The notes under the pieces were generated by a model. The model ran no database searches and was not told the DNA's origin. It worked only from the letters and a program-made list of their open reading frames with translations. The position numbers were made by a program, and so were the translations under genes. Below, piece by piece: positions 1-7,894 of a stretch of 31,451 bases of DNA. Numbering within the stretch: the first letter of the stretch is position 1; every line of letters begins with the position of its first letter. Source of the stretch: Candidatus Planktophila sp. (lineage in GTDB: Bacteria; Actinomycetota; Actinomycetes; Nanopelagicales; Nanopelagicaceae); NCBI GenBank assembly GCA_024641555.1, contig JAHECV010000008.1:13683-45133 (forward strand), written 5' to 3'.

Positions 1-1149
1 GCGCCCCGGACGTACGCTGCCACGACCAAAACGGGCTTTGGCGCGGTCAATGGCGCTTTCGGCATCTCGCCAACCCTTATCGCGCGCACCCAGCATCAAC
101 TGTTCGGGCGAATCGTCCTGCAAATTCTCAAGTGATACACCGACTAAGCGAAGCCGGGCCCGATCAATCTTTAACGCTAAGTAAAGCGCTTTAACAACTT
201 CATAAACTTCGTGGGTGCTATCTATTGCAAGTGGCAGAGTCTTGGAGCGATTAATTGTTGTGAAATCTGCAAAGCGCACCTTTATTGAAATCGTCTTTGC
301 AAATAAACCTTTCTCGCGAAGTCGCGCCGTTGCTTTCTCGGTCATGCGCAGAAACTCTTGCAAGATCTCTGTTGGGTTATCAAGGTCGGCTGAAAAAGTT
401 TCGGCAGCCGAGATTGATTTATCAGGTTCTTCTGGTGTTACATCGCGATAGTCACGGCCCCATGCCAGTTCGTAAAGTGAAGCACCTGCGGCATCTCCGA
501 GTGCGCGGATCAAAGTATTGCGTGGGGTGTTTGCGATATCAGCAACTGTGTGAAGGCCAAGTCTTTCTAGTTGTTCAGCAGTCTTTGGTCCGACTCCCCA
601 GATTGCGCCGACGGGAAGCGGATGTAGAAAAGTTAAGATGCGATCAGTAGTTATTTCTAGCATGCCATTTGGTTTGCAATGTTGCGAGGCCAACTTGGCA
701 ATAAATTTTGAGGGCGCAATACCAACTGAACAGGTAATGCCCTCCTCTTTCTCAACGCGGGCACGAATAGCTGTAGCAATCTCGCGACCAGTACCCAGTA
801 ATTTGCGCGCACCTGTCACATCTAGGAAGGCCTCATCGAGTGATATCGGCTCTACTAAAGGCGTAAAAGATTCGAAGATCTTCATAACGCGTTCTGAAAT
901 TTCAGAATATCGATGGTGATCTGGTGCTACAAAAATTGCGTTAGGTGCCATGCGTTGTGCGCGACCGACGGGCATTGCCGCGCGGATGCCGAATTTACGT
1001 GCCGCGTAGTTTGCAGATAGAACAACGCCACGCGCACCAGCACCGACGACAACTGCTTTACCGCGCAGTTCGGGGTGATCGAGTTCGGCAACAGATGCGT
1101 AGAAGGCATCCATATCCACATGCAAGATCGTGGACTCTGGCTCTGTCAT
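1..1149 (-). CDS. dinB: DNA polymerase IV (Y family, DinB), 3' end cut by window edge
   Basis: Translesion DNA polymerase that copies past damaged bases without proofreading. The frame is open from the ATG at 1149 to the window edge, giving 383 codons with no stop, so the C-terminal tail, where a beta-clamp motif would lie, is missing. Visible catalytic motifs are VDMDAFYASVA near the N-terminus, the steric-gate and nucleotide region SANYAARKFGIRAAMP, and SLDEAF carrying the second acidic pair. These show an active polymerase rather than an ImuB-type inactive one. Thumb and little-finger segments follow, ending in RFGRGSV. The ATG overlaps the dnaE2 stop by 4 bases (ATGA), so translation is probably coupled to dnaE2 and transcription comes from the LexA-controlled promoter upstream of 4748. 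Family identity is certain; the pairing with DnaE2 suggests a damage-response role. Confidence 0.95.
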   Translation of the reverse strand, partial: MTEPESTILHVDMDAFYASVAELDHPELRGKAVVVGAGARGVVLSANYAARKFGIRAAMPVGRAQRMAPNAIFVAPDHHRYSEISERVMKIFESFTPLVEPISLDEAFLDVTGARKLLGTGREIATAIRARVEKEEGITCSVGIAPSKFIAKLASQHCKPNGMLEITTDRILTFLHPLPVGAIWGVGPKTAEQLERLGLHTVADIANTPRNTLIRALGDAAGASLYELAWGRDYRDVTPEEPDKSISAAETFSADLDNPTEILQEFLRMTEKATARLREKGLFAKTISIKVRFADFTTINRSKTLPLAIDSTHEVYEVVKALYLALKIDRARLRLVGVSLENLQDDSPEQLMLGARDKGWRDAESAIDRAKARFGRGSVRPGR

Positions 1150-4100
1150 ATCGCTCTCTCGATTAATTTGCGCGACCACTTTTCATAAGCCTGGCGTAGA
1201 TCCCAAGCGCCGTTAGCGTTGATTGAAATACCGCGTTCGCCGGTGCGCCTAGTTTTGCCACGGACTAACAATAAGGATGTTGAGTAGAGAGTGGAAGCAA
1301 AACCCTCTTGTGCATCAGAGAAGAATGTTGAATCGGTGCAGCCATAACCATCATCGAGAGTTAAGAAGATGACGCGCCGCCCCGAACGCACTGGTGGGGT
1401 CTGCATCGCTACCTTTACACCTGCAACTAGCACTTCGCTCTGTGACCGCAGCGTTAATAGATCTGATGATTTAACTGCGCCTATGGCATTTAGAAATGGC
1501 GCATAGAACTCGAGCATATGGTGGGTGATATCCATGCCTAAGCGCTCAACTTCGTTACGAACTTTTTCCGCAGCTCCCATTGCAGGTAGACCACTAGTAG
1601 CAAGCGCAGGCGGTGCAAAGCCAAAGACCATCTGTGATCCTGCAATATTTGAAGCCGGTGAACGAGTTAGATCAGATAAATGCAAAAGTAGATCGCGATG
1701 ATTTAGAGCGCCGCTGCCTTCCTGGCTAAGAGAGTGCACGCGATCGAAAGCTCCAGTCATGATTAAGGTTTCTATAACTGGATGCGATGCACCTGATCTG
1801 CGATAGAAATCTGCTAAATCGATATAGGGGCGGCCCGCGATTATCGAAGTGATCTCCCCTGCACTGATGCCGCCAACTGTAGAAAGTGCGATGCGAACGC
1901 TATAAGCGCCATCGCTACTTTTCTCAACCGTATAGCTTTCATTAGAAAAATTAATATCAAGCGGTGCCAGTCCAACACCTAGTTGGCGCGCTTCATCAAC
2001 CATTAAACGCTTTGGATACATGCCCGGGTCATGAGTAAGAACGCCAGCGATAAACGCCGCTGGATGGTGGGTCTTTAAATATGCAGATTGGTAAGTAGGA
2101 AGTGCAAAAGCTGCCGCGTGTGCTTTACAGAAACCAAAGGATGCAAAGGCGCGCAAGACATCCCAGATCTCGGTAATAGTTGTTAACTCATAACCGCGCG
2201 CAGTGGCGGCGGGAAAGAACCAATCACAGACTTCTTGCTGGCCTTCTTTACTGCCTAAAGCGCGCCGTTTTTCATCGGCGGCAGCCAGCGATATGCCAGT
2301 CATAGTGGCGATAATTGAGATCACTTGTTCGTGAAATACAACGACGCCTTCGGTTTCAGCCAAGATCTCATAGAGATCGGGGTGAATTATCTGCGCTGAA
2401 GTAAAGCCATGGCGCGCACTTAAGAAGGGGCGGATCATGTCGCTCTTAACTGGGCCCGGACGAAAGAGCGAGATATCGATAACTAGGTCGTTAAAAGTTT
2501 TCGGAGTTAACTTTCCGACTAGCTCGCGTTGGCCCGGGCTTTCAACTTGGAAAATTCCTAAGGTGCGGGTTGATTGAATTAACTCGTAGGTTGGTTTGTC
2601 ATCTAGTGGCACAGCATCAATATCAACTTCAGTTTCATCGACTCGCTTTATCTCAGCCACTGCATGGGCAATTGTTGATTGCATCCGAACGCCCAAGATG
2701 TCGAGTTTTAGTAAACCGATTTCTTCAACGTCATCTTTATCAAATTCGACCATTGGGTAACCGCCAGCGTTAAATTGAACTGGTGCGCGATCAAGCAGAC
2801 CTGCATCAGATAGAACAACGGCACATGGGTGCATCGCTAAATGGCGCGGCAGACCATCGAGGCGCTGGGCAAGTGAGATCGCCATCGCGGTAAGGGGTGC
2901 CGATAAATTAAGTGAGCGAAGTTCGGGAAGTGATTTAAGAGTTGCTTCGATATTTCGAGCGCGTACATGTGGCAGAGATTTTGCAATTAGATCGATCTCC
3001 ATCGCTGAGATACCAAGTGCGGCACCGGTATCGCGGATGGCATTTCGGGCGCGGTAGGTGTCGACCATGGCAACAGTTGCACATCGCGAGAGCGCACCTG
3101 GCGCGCGCCAATCAGTTTCGCCGTAGCGTTTAAAGACCATGTCATAAATTTCTAAACGCCGCGCCGATTCAACATCGATATCTATATCTGGCAGCGCACG
3201 ACGTAGCGGTGAACAGAAGCGCTCCATTAAAAGCCCATGGCGCATTGGGTCAACGCCGGAGATGCCAAGTAAATGACAGATCAAAGAGCCAGCACCACTG
3301 CCGCGAGCTGCCACGCGAATATCGTTTTGGCGCGCCATATCGGTTATATCGGCAACGGTTAAGAAATATGACTCGTAACCAAGGGTTGCAACTGTTGCGA
3401 GTTCATCATCTAAACGAGTGCGCGCTTTAGCGATAAGCGTTGCATCGTTATAGCGCCAATTGATTCCGGATTCGCAACGACTGCGCAGCAAAGTGCGCAT
3501 CTGATTAGCTGAATCCGCCCCAACCACATGGGGTTCAGGTAGATGGATTGCGCCTAAACCCAGATCGCGTTGTGGCGATAACAGCGCGCGTTCGGCCCAT
3601 TGTCGCGTTGTATTTAAAAGAGCGCGCGGTGTGCGCTCTCCTGCAGCGCGCGCGATTTCGGCGGCGAGTGAAACCATTTGCTCATTAGATTTTAAATAAC
3701 CTTCGGCGTTACGTCTTTCGAGATGGCGTTGATGCAACGGAACTAATTGGCGCGCGCAATCGAGGATGTCGGCAACTGGTCCATCGGCGGCATCGCGCAT
3801 TCGGACCGCGTTGGTTATAACTGCTTCGATATCGTGATCACGCGCAAAGATTAAAGAACGCGCGGCATGCGTTGTTGAGAATGGGCCTTTGCCAGCAACT
3901 AAGTGAGAAACGCAATCAATTGCCTGATCGCCAAAGAAGGGGCGAGTCTTATTAAATAGCTCGTATGCGATATCGCTACGATGTAATACCAGCGCTTGGC
4001 TTAAAGGTGATTCGGGGCCGTGTAGTAGATGTAGCTGTGTTGAGTATTCGCTAAAACGTTGCAGTAGTTCGAGAGTAATAATTGGTTTGCGATCGACTGC

Positions 4101-4448
4101 GTTCATGGATAACCCAGTCATAAAGCGAACAAGTGCGCGCCATCCCCCATCGCCATGTGCCAGAACTGTTACGCGCGGTAGATCTTTCGCACTTAGGTTT
4201 TTTCCACTGGAATTTTTATTCTCCGGATCGTTTAACAAATCGATAGCTAAATTAACTCCGATAATTGGAGCGATTCCGTATTGCAGACAGGCGCGGGCAA
4301 AGCGAATTGAGCCAGATAAACCGTCGCGATCAGTAAGTGCTAGCGCCGGTGATTCAAATTCGGCAGCGCGTTGCACCAGATCTTGCGGCTGGGTTGTTCC
4401 GTATTTAAGTGAGAAGGCGCTCGATGTACGTAGATGTATAAAACTCAT
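1146..4448 (-). CDS. dnaE2: Error-prone DNA polymerase III alpha subunit (DnaE2)
   Basis: C-family polymerase of the DnaE2 branch, used in SOS mutagenesis and damage tolerance. It is 1100 residues, the usual length for DnaE2. Order of parts: PHP-like domain (about 1-280), polymerase core with the catalytic motif PDIDIDVES, the DnaE2-typical stretch GVLTHDPGMYPKR with FGFCKAHAAAFA before it, then a helix-hairpin-helix region and a C-terminal OB fold (about 970-1075). In the PHP domain the usual metal-binding HxH reads HLR and the usual TDHxG reads TDRDG, so the metal site looks dead, as expected for a non-proofreading enzyme. It lies between the DUF6504-like gene (18 bases upstream) and dinB (4-base overlap), all on one strand behind a LexA box. 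The ATG at 4448 is the only sensible start; upstream ATGs are out of frame. Confidence 0.93.
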   Translation of the reverse strand: MSFIHLRTSSAFSLKYGTTQPQDLVQRAAEFESPALALTDRDGLSGSIRFARACLQYGIAPIIGVNLAIDLLNDPENKNSSGKNLSAKDLPRVTVLAHGDGGWRALVRFMTGLSMNAVDRKPIITLELLQRFSEYSTQLHLLHGPESPLSQALVLHRSDIAYELFNKTRPFFGDQAIDCVSHLVAGKGPFSTTHAARSLIFARDHDIEAVITNAVRMRDAADGPVADILDCARQLVPLHQRHLERRNAEGYLKSNEQMVSLAAEIARAAGERTPRALLNTTRQWAERALLSPQRDLGLGAIHLPEPHVVGADSANQMRTLLRSRCESGINWRYNDATLIAKARTRLDDELATVATLGYESYFLTVADITDMARQNDIRVAARGSGAGSLICHLLGISGVDPMRHGLLMERFCSPLRRALPDIDIDVESARRLEIYDMVFKRYGETDWRAPGALSRCATVAMVDTYRARNAIRDTGAALGISAMEIDLIAKSLPHVRARNIEATLKSLPELRSLNLSAPLTAMAISLAQRLDGLPRHLAMHPCAVVLSDAGLLDRAPVQFNAGGYPMVEFDKDDVEEIGLLKLDILGVRMQSTIAHAVAEIKRVDETEVDIDAVPLDDKPTYELIQSTRTLGIFQVESPGQRELVGKLTPKTFNDLVIDISLFRPGPVKSDMIRPFLSARHGFTSAQIIHPDLYEILAETEGVVVFHEQVISIIATMTGISLAAADEKRRALGSKEGQQEVCDWFFPAATARGYELTTITEIWDVLRAFASFGFCKAHAAAFALPTYQSAYLKTHHPAAFIAGVLTHDPGMYPKRLMVDEARQLGVGLAPLDINFSNESYTVEKSSDGAYSVRIALSTVGGISAGEITSIIAGRPYIDLADFYRRSGASHPVIETLIMTGAFDRVHSLSQEGSGALNHRDLLLHLSDLTRSPASNIAGSQMVFGFAPPALATSGLPAMGAAEKVRNEVERLGMDITHHMLEFYAPFLNAIGAVKSSDLLTLRSQSEVLVAGVKVAMQTPPVRSGRRVIFLTLDDGYGCTDSTFFSDAQEGFASTLYSTSLLLVRGKTRRTGERGISINANGAWDLRQAYEKWSRKLIERAI

Positions 4449-4466
4449 ACTTGGCTCATAACAGAC

Positions 4467-4748
4467 TCATACCTGTTTAACTATCCACGAACCTGTTATC
4501 TCATCGCGTTCTAATTGAAAGGTGTTAAGTGCGCCGATTGGCGCTGCTTCAACTGTCCACAAAGCGCGAGCGCCATCGTCGGGGCGATAGATGCCATCGC
4601 TAACCCGGTTCCACCAACCGCCTGCTTCACACCAACGCGATAGAACTGCATGGATGCGAAAGCGTTTGCCGCGGAAGGTGAATTCGATCGGAGTAGCCGC
4701 TCCGTCGGAGATTACTTCGTGGGCTGGTGATATCTCTGGGACTGACAT
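4467..4748 (-). CDS. Small DUF6504-like protein, first gene of the dnaE2 operon
   Basis: A 93-residue soluble protein. The core pattern (EFTFRGKRFRIHAVLSRW, a double tryptophan in GGWWNRV, then LWTVEA and a final SWIVKQV strand) resembles the small actinobacterial proteins filed as DUF6504, which I recall near dnaE2 and Y-family polymerase genes. The assignment is from memory of the pattern and is moderate. No catalytic motif is evident; it looks like a small beta-rich fold. It is the first gene after the LexA box and is followed 18 bases later by dnaE2, so it is probably damage-induced with the two polymerases. It could be an accessory or regulatory subunit of the mutagenic polymerase complex; this role is inference. 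There is no strong ribosome binding site close to the ATG. Confidence 0.8.
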   Translation of the reverse strand: MSVPEISPAHEVISDGAATPIEFTFRGKRFRIHAVLSRWCEAGGWWNRVSDGIYRPDDGARALWTVEAAPIGALNTFQLERDEITGSWIVKQV

Positions 4749-4791
4749 TTTGGCAGGCCTAAACCTTTCTTAATCTAAAACTGTGGATAAT

Positions 4792-4807
4792 TCGAACATG
4801 TGTTCGA
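4792..4807. promoter_or_regulatory. LexA (SOS) box
   Basis: TCGAACATGTGTTCGA matches the actinobacterial/Gram-positive LexA operator TCGAAC-N4-GTTCGA exactly, and the arms extend to TTCGAAC/GTTCGAA (4791-4808). It sits 43 bases upstream of the DUF6504-like start and overlaps the likely -35 area of a minus-strand promoter whose -10 could be TAGATT (reverse complement of 4772-4777). It should repress the DUF6504-dnaE2-dinB operon until RecA-driven LexA cleavage. Confidence 0.93.
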
Positions 4808-4860
4808 AAACTAGCCCAAGGCCCTGACATTGGCAAGAAAGGTGTGTCGCCACGCTCAAA

Positions 4861-4880
4861 ATAGTTGAAAGTTCAACTAT
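4861..4880. promoter_or_regulatory. Perfect inverted repeat, probable repressor operator for doxX
   Basis: ATAGTTGAAAGTTCAACTAT has 9-base perfect arms around a 2-base centre. The -35 hexamer of the doxX promoter lies inside it, so a bound dimer would block RNA polymerase. Size and symmetry suit a winged-helix regulator such as a MarR-family protein. No such regulator gene lies next to it in this window, so the protein is unknown. Confidence 0.75.
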
Positions 4881-4892
4881 CTCCCCTACAAT
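4865..4892 (+). promoter_or_regulatory. Sigma-70 type promoter of doxX
   Basis: TTGAAA at 4865-4870 and TACAAT at 4887-4892 are separated by 16 bases. The predicted start near 4899 leaves a leader of about 40 bases ending in a strong ribosome binding site (AAGGAGA) before the ATG at 4940. This is one of the few conventional leadered promoters in the window. Confidence 0.75.
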
Positions 4893-4939
4893 TCGTTGAG
4901 TAAGCACAGCTATTAATCAGTTACTAAATAAGGAGATCC

Positions 4940-5368
4940 ATGAACGCAGTACTCGTAATCGGCCGAATTCTCTTCGCCTTTATCTTCATCACCTCAGGAA
5001 TCGCACACTTTGCAAAGCTCGAAATGATGACCGGCTATGCAAAGTACAAGAAGCTTCCTGCTGCAAAGCTCGGCGTAATGGCAAGCGGCCTCTTCTTCCT
5101 ACTCGGCGGAATCTACGTAGCACTTGGCTTCTGGGTTGACCTAGGCGCTCTATTGCTGGCAATCACATTGGTACTTGCAGCGGTTATCTTCCATAACTAC
5201 TGGAAAGAGACTGATGCAACTGCAAAGCAGAATGAAATGATCGCCTTTAATAAGGATCTAGCACTTGCTGGTGCAGCGCTAATCATCTTCGCACTTATTT
5301 ACAAGGGTGCAATTTCAGCAGATGCTTTCGGGCCACACCTTGGAAATATCTCTTTCTTCAACAAGTAA
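4940..5368 (+). CDS. DoxX family integral membrane protein
   Basis: A 142-residue protein with four hydrophobic segments (about 5-22, 45-65, 70-88, 108-125) and the DoxX-type opening RILFAFIFITSGIAHF followed by a conserved turn and HNYWKE between helices three and four. DoxX proteins are small quinone- or thiol-linked membrane proteins; in mycobacteria one works with a superoxide dismutase and a sulfurtransferase against thiol stress, but the exact role here is not set by sequence. The ATG has a strong AAGGAG site. The gene is monocistronic, with its own promoter under an inverted-repeat operator and its own terminator, so it is likely an inducible single-gene response unit. Codon use looks more biased than in its neighbours, which hints at high expression. 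Confidence 0.88.
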   Translation: MNAVLVIGRILFAFIFITSGIAHFAKLEMMTGYAKYKKLPAAKLGVMASGLFFLLGGIYVALGFWVDLGALLLAITLVLAAVIFHNYWKETDATAKQNEMIAFNKDLALAGAALIIFALIYKGAISADAFGPHLGNISFFNK

Positions 5369-5380
5369 AAAGCTCTAACC

Positions 5381-5410
5381 AAAACGGCTCCCAGAGATGG
5401 GGGCCGTTTT
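5381..5410 (+). terminator. Rho-independent terminator after doxX
   Basis: AAAACGGCTCCC and GGGGGCCGTTTT form a stem with a 6-base loop (AGAGAT) and one mismatch. It starts 12 bases after the doxX stop and the stem ends in TTTT. The A-rich left arm means it could also act from the other side. Confidence 0.85.
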
Positions 5411-5434
5411 GCATTTCGATGAGATTATTGCGAA

Positions 5435-6175
5435 ATGGATACCCTGCTCGCAATTATCTCTGGTGGAGTAATTGGCGCGGTTCTGGGCTTTGTGGGCGCA
5501 GGTGGAGCGATGCTCTCGGTGCCGATTCTGCTTTATATTTTTGATTTCAGCGCGATACCTGCAACTACCGGAGCGCTAGCAATTGTTTTATGTGCCGCTT
5601 TGGCTGGAGCGCTGCCAAAAGCCCGCGCCAAAGAGATTCTCTACCGCGATGCATTTGTTATTTGGTCGCTCGGTTTAATTACCAACATAGCGGCATCGAT
5701 ACTGGCACATAAATTATCTGATGCCGTTATTACAACTGGATTTGCGGCAGTTCTGCTAATTGCGGCAGCTTCGATGCTGCGCAAGGCTAAAGAGCAGGAA
5801 CATCGTCGCATGTCTGTCCCTGTTTTAATCTTGGTATCGCTAGGAATAGGCACGTTGACCGGACTCTTCGGAATCGGAGGCGGGTTCATCGTTATTCCAG
5901 TATTGATAAATGCCTTTGGAACTCCCCCACGAATCGCTTCGGGAACATCGCTAGTGGTAATTGCCTTAAACTCAATAACTGCATTTATTGGTCACTATTC
6001 ACATTGGCAAGAAGTTGCTTGGAAATATCCACTGATAATTGGTGCAAGTGCAGTTGTCATTGCGTTATTTACATCTCATAAGCAAACAGCGATTAAACCT
6101 GATCTCATGAGAAGGTATTTTGCTGCGCTGTTAATCTGCATATCTGCATTTACTTTGTTTCAAAGTTGGAGCTAG
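5435..6175 (+). CDS. TauE/SafE family anion exporter
   Basis: A 246-residue membrane protein with about eight helices arranged as two similar halves. Each half starts with the family glycine-rich pattern: VIGAVLGFVGAGGAMLSVPILL near residue 12 and LTGLFGIGGGFIVIPVLI near residue 140. TauE/SafE proteins move small organic or sulfur oxyanions such as sulfite or sulfoacetate across the membrane; the substrate here is unknown. No ribosome binding site precedes the ATG, but GATTAT six bases upstream suggests a leaderless start. It is separated from doxX by a terminator and ends convergently against the MFS gene, the two stop codons overlapping within CTAG. Confidence 0.9.
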   Translation: MDTLLAIISGGVIGAVLGFVGAGGAMLSVPILLYIFDFSAIPATTGALAIVLCAALAGALPKARAKEILYRDAFVIWSLGLITNIAASILAHKLSDAVITTGFAAVLLIAAASMLRKAKEQEHRRMSVPVLILVSLGIGTLTGLFGIGGGFIVIPVLINAFGTPPRIASGTSLVVIALNSITAFIGHYSHWQEVAWKYPLIIGASAVVIALFTSHKQTAIKPDLMRRYFAALLICISAFTLFQSWS

Positions 6176-7383
6176 CCTTTATTGGTTTTTATCGCTTTCG
6201 ATAAATAACCCGAAAGAATTAACATCGCAACCGGATAAATCATTCCGATTGAGAGATTGCTAAATTGCGATATCGCACCTGTAATAGTTGGTCCGAAGAA
6301 GAAACCGGCGATCCCAATTACTCCAACGCGCGATATTGCGACCGCCGGTGCGATTCCGGGTGTCTTGCTTGCCGCGAGAATAAATGCTGGAAACATTGGG
6401 CCGATTCCCAGTCCTGCGGCGATAAAACCAATATTTACAATAATCAACGCTGGAATTGGATAATTACCAGACATAGGTATCGCAACCGCCATGGCGATAC
6501 CCCAAATCGATCCACCCAAATATCCCCCAAGTTTTACTAGTCGAGCCGGTCCGAAGTAATCGAGCGCGCGATCTCCTAAGAATCGGCTAACGATCATGGC
6601 AAGTGCAAAAGACGCGAAGGCTGAGGCGTAAACACCTTTTTCATATCCCATTTCATCGCGCAATAAAATTGCGCCCCAATCGCTGGCTGCACCTTCGCCA
6701 ACCAAACTTGATAACAATCCCACGCCCAATAACCAGAGCGGCATAACGCTCTTGCCAAATAACGGAATTTTCGCGCCATGTTCTTCATCGCCCTTATGGC
6801 CATCGATGGCAGCGGGAAGTAAGTAATAAGCCGCTATCAGATAGGCGATCAGCGCTACTGCCGCGATTGAAATTAGATTTACGCGAGGAGAAACGTGGCG
6901 AGTAATTGCTCCACCGATAACTGTAGTTACAAATGCGCCCATGCTCCACATCGCGTGAAATGAGGACATGTGGCGACGTCCTAAAATCTTTTCAACAACA
7001 GTTCCTTGAAAGTTGTAACACATATCGATTAAGGCATAACCCAAGCCCATTGTGTAAAGCGTTAAGAAAAGCATGACTGCATTTGTAGAAAGCGCCATTC
7101 CGGCAAGGCCCGCAGGCATAATGAATACGCCGGCGAAAATCGTGCGCTGCGAACCAAAGGTATGAATCATTCGGCCCGCTAGCTGCGCACCGGTTATCGA
7201 ACCGAAAGTGCTACCAATTAAAACAAATCCGAAGGCGCCGTTAGATAAACCAATCGCATCTTTGATTTCTGGAATTCGTGGCACCCAACCCATTGAAACC
7301 ATTCCGAGTAAGAGAAAGCAGACCCAGAGAGAATTTCGAGCTAATTTCGCGCGGTGGTTTTGATCAAGTGCTTTGCCAGACAT
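6172..7383 (-). CDS. Major facilitator superfamily transporter
   Basis: A 403-residue permease with about twelve hydrophobic segments, of the sugar/drug MFS type seen in YbjJ and FucP relatives (SMGWVPRIPEIKDAIGLSNGAFGFVLIGSTFGSITGAQLAGRMI near the N-terminus). The loop between helices two and three has GRMIHTFGSQR, a degenerate form of the MFS signature. Substrate cannot be told. I chose the ATG at 7383 rather than one at 7416: the longer form would run into the divergent gene, and a -10 like TACCCT ends exactly six bases before 7383. It is convergent with the TauE gene at the other end. Confidence 0.9.
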   Translation of the reverse strand: MSGKALDQNHRAKLARNSLWVCFLLLGMVSMGWVPRIPEIKDAIGLSNGAFGFVLIGSTFGSITGAQLAGRMIHTFGSQRTIFAGVFIMPAGLAGMALSTNAVMLFLTLYTMGLGYALIDMCYNFQGTVVEKILGRRHMSSFHAMWSMGAFVTTVIGGAITRHVSPRVNLISIAAVALIAYLIAAYYLLPAAIDGHKGDEEHGAKIPLFGKSVMPLWLLGVGLLSSLVGEGAASDWGAILLRDEMGYEKGVYASAFASFALAMIVSRFLGDRALDYFGPARLVKLGGYLGGSIWGIAMAVAIPMSGNYPIPALIIVNIGFIAAGLGIGPMFPAFILAASKTPGIAPAVAISRVGVIGIAGFFFGPTITGAISQFSNLSIGMIYPVAMLILSGYLSKAIKTNKG

Positions 7384-7389
7384 TTGCCA

Positions 7390-7399
7390 AGGGTATCCT
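7390..7399. promoter_or_regulatory. Back-to-back -10 boxes of two leaderless divergent genes
   Basis: The 22-base gap between the MFS and YbaK-type genes holds TACCCT on the minus strand (7395-7390) and TATCCT on the plus strand (7394-7399), sharing the central TA. Each ends exactly six bases before its ATG (7383 and 7406), which places transcription starts on the start codons. -35 elements are not clear. Confidence 0.6.
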
Positions 7400-7405
7400 G
7401 CAACC

Positions 7406-7894
7406 ATGGAAGGCATCCTCGAAAAGGCAGCGGTAAAACGCTTTATTCAAGCAGCGCGCGATCTAGGCGTAAAAGGTGAAGTAACGGTACTTGCCGAGAC
7501 CGCCCGCACCGCAGTTGATGCCGCTAATGGTTTAGGAATTGAAGTTGGGCAAATCGCATCATCGCTAATCTTTAAATTGCCTTCTGGTAACCCACTATTA
7601 ATTATTACCAGTGGTCGCCACCGAGTTGATACGCAATTAGTTGCCCAGAATTTAGGTATCGCCGAACTTGGACGAGCTGATGCCAATTATGTTAAGGAAG
7701 TATCTGGATATTCAGTTGGCGGCGTTGCCCCGCTGGGATGGATTAACCAACCCGAAAAAATATTAATTGATCAAGCGCTAAATGACTACGAAGTTGTTTG
7801 GGCGGCATGCGGACACCCACATGCGGTCTACCCAACAAGTTATTCCGAGTTAATTAAGTGCACCGGCGCTACCCCAATGGTTGTTGGGGATTAA
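7406..7894 (+). CDS. YbaK/EbsC family aminoacyl-tRNA deacylase
   Basis: A 162-residue protein of the YbaK/ProX editing-domain superfamily, which hydrolyses wrongly charged tRNAs (for example Cys-tRNA-Pro) in trans. Visible family marks are the beta-strand IASSLIFKLPSGNPLLIITSG with its conserved lysine, a VKEVSGYSVGGVAPLG loop (the G(x)SVGGVPPLG-type signature), and the closing VVWAACGHPHAVYPTSYSEL segment. The ATG at 7406 is preferred over 7373 because the family N-terminus starts just after it and a -10 sequence ends six bases before it. The stop codon overlaps that of the convergent secreted-protein gene within TTAA. Exact tRNA specificity cannot be read from the sequence. Confidence 0.88.
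   Translation: MEGILEKAAVKRFIQAARDLGVKGEVTVLAETARTAVDAANGLGIEVGQIASSLIFKLPSGNPLLIITSGRHRVDTQLVAQNLGIAELGRADANYVKEVSGYSVGGVAPLGWINQPEKILIDQALNDYEVVWAACGHPHAVYPTSYSELIKCTGATPMVVGD

Noticed and set aside
215..919. Three plus-strand open frames at 215-451, 285-650 and 638-919
   Set aside because: They lie fully antisense to the dinB coding frame, whose translation matches a known family, and their own products show no recognisable pattern.
2570..4461. Plus-strand open frames inside dnaE2
   Set aside because: Antisense shadows of a strongly conserved polymerase gene; products are low-complexity and have no ribosome site.
5369..5434. doxX and tauE as a single sulfur-related operon
   Set aside because: A good terminator hairpin separates them and the second gene has its own likely -10 box.
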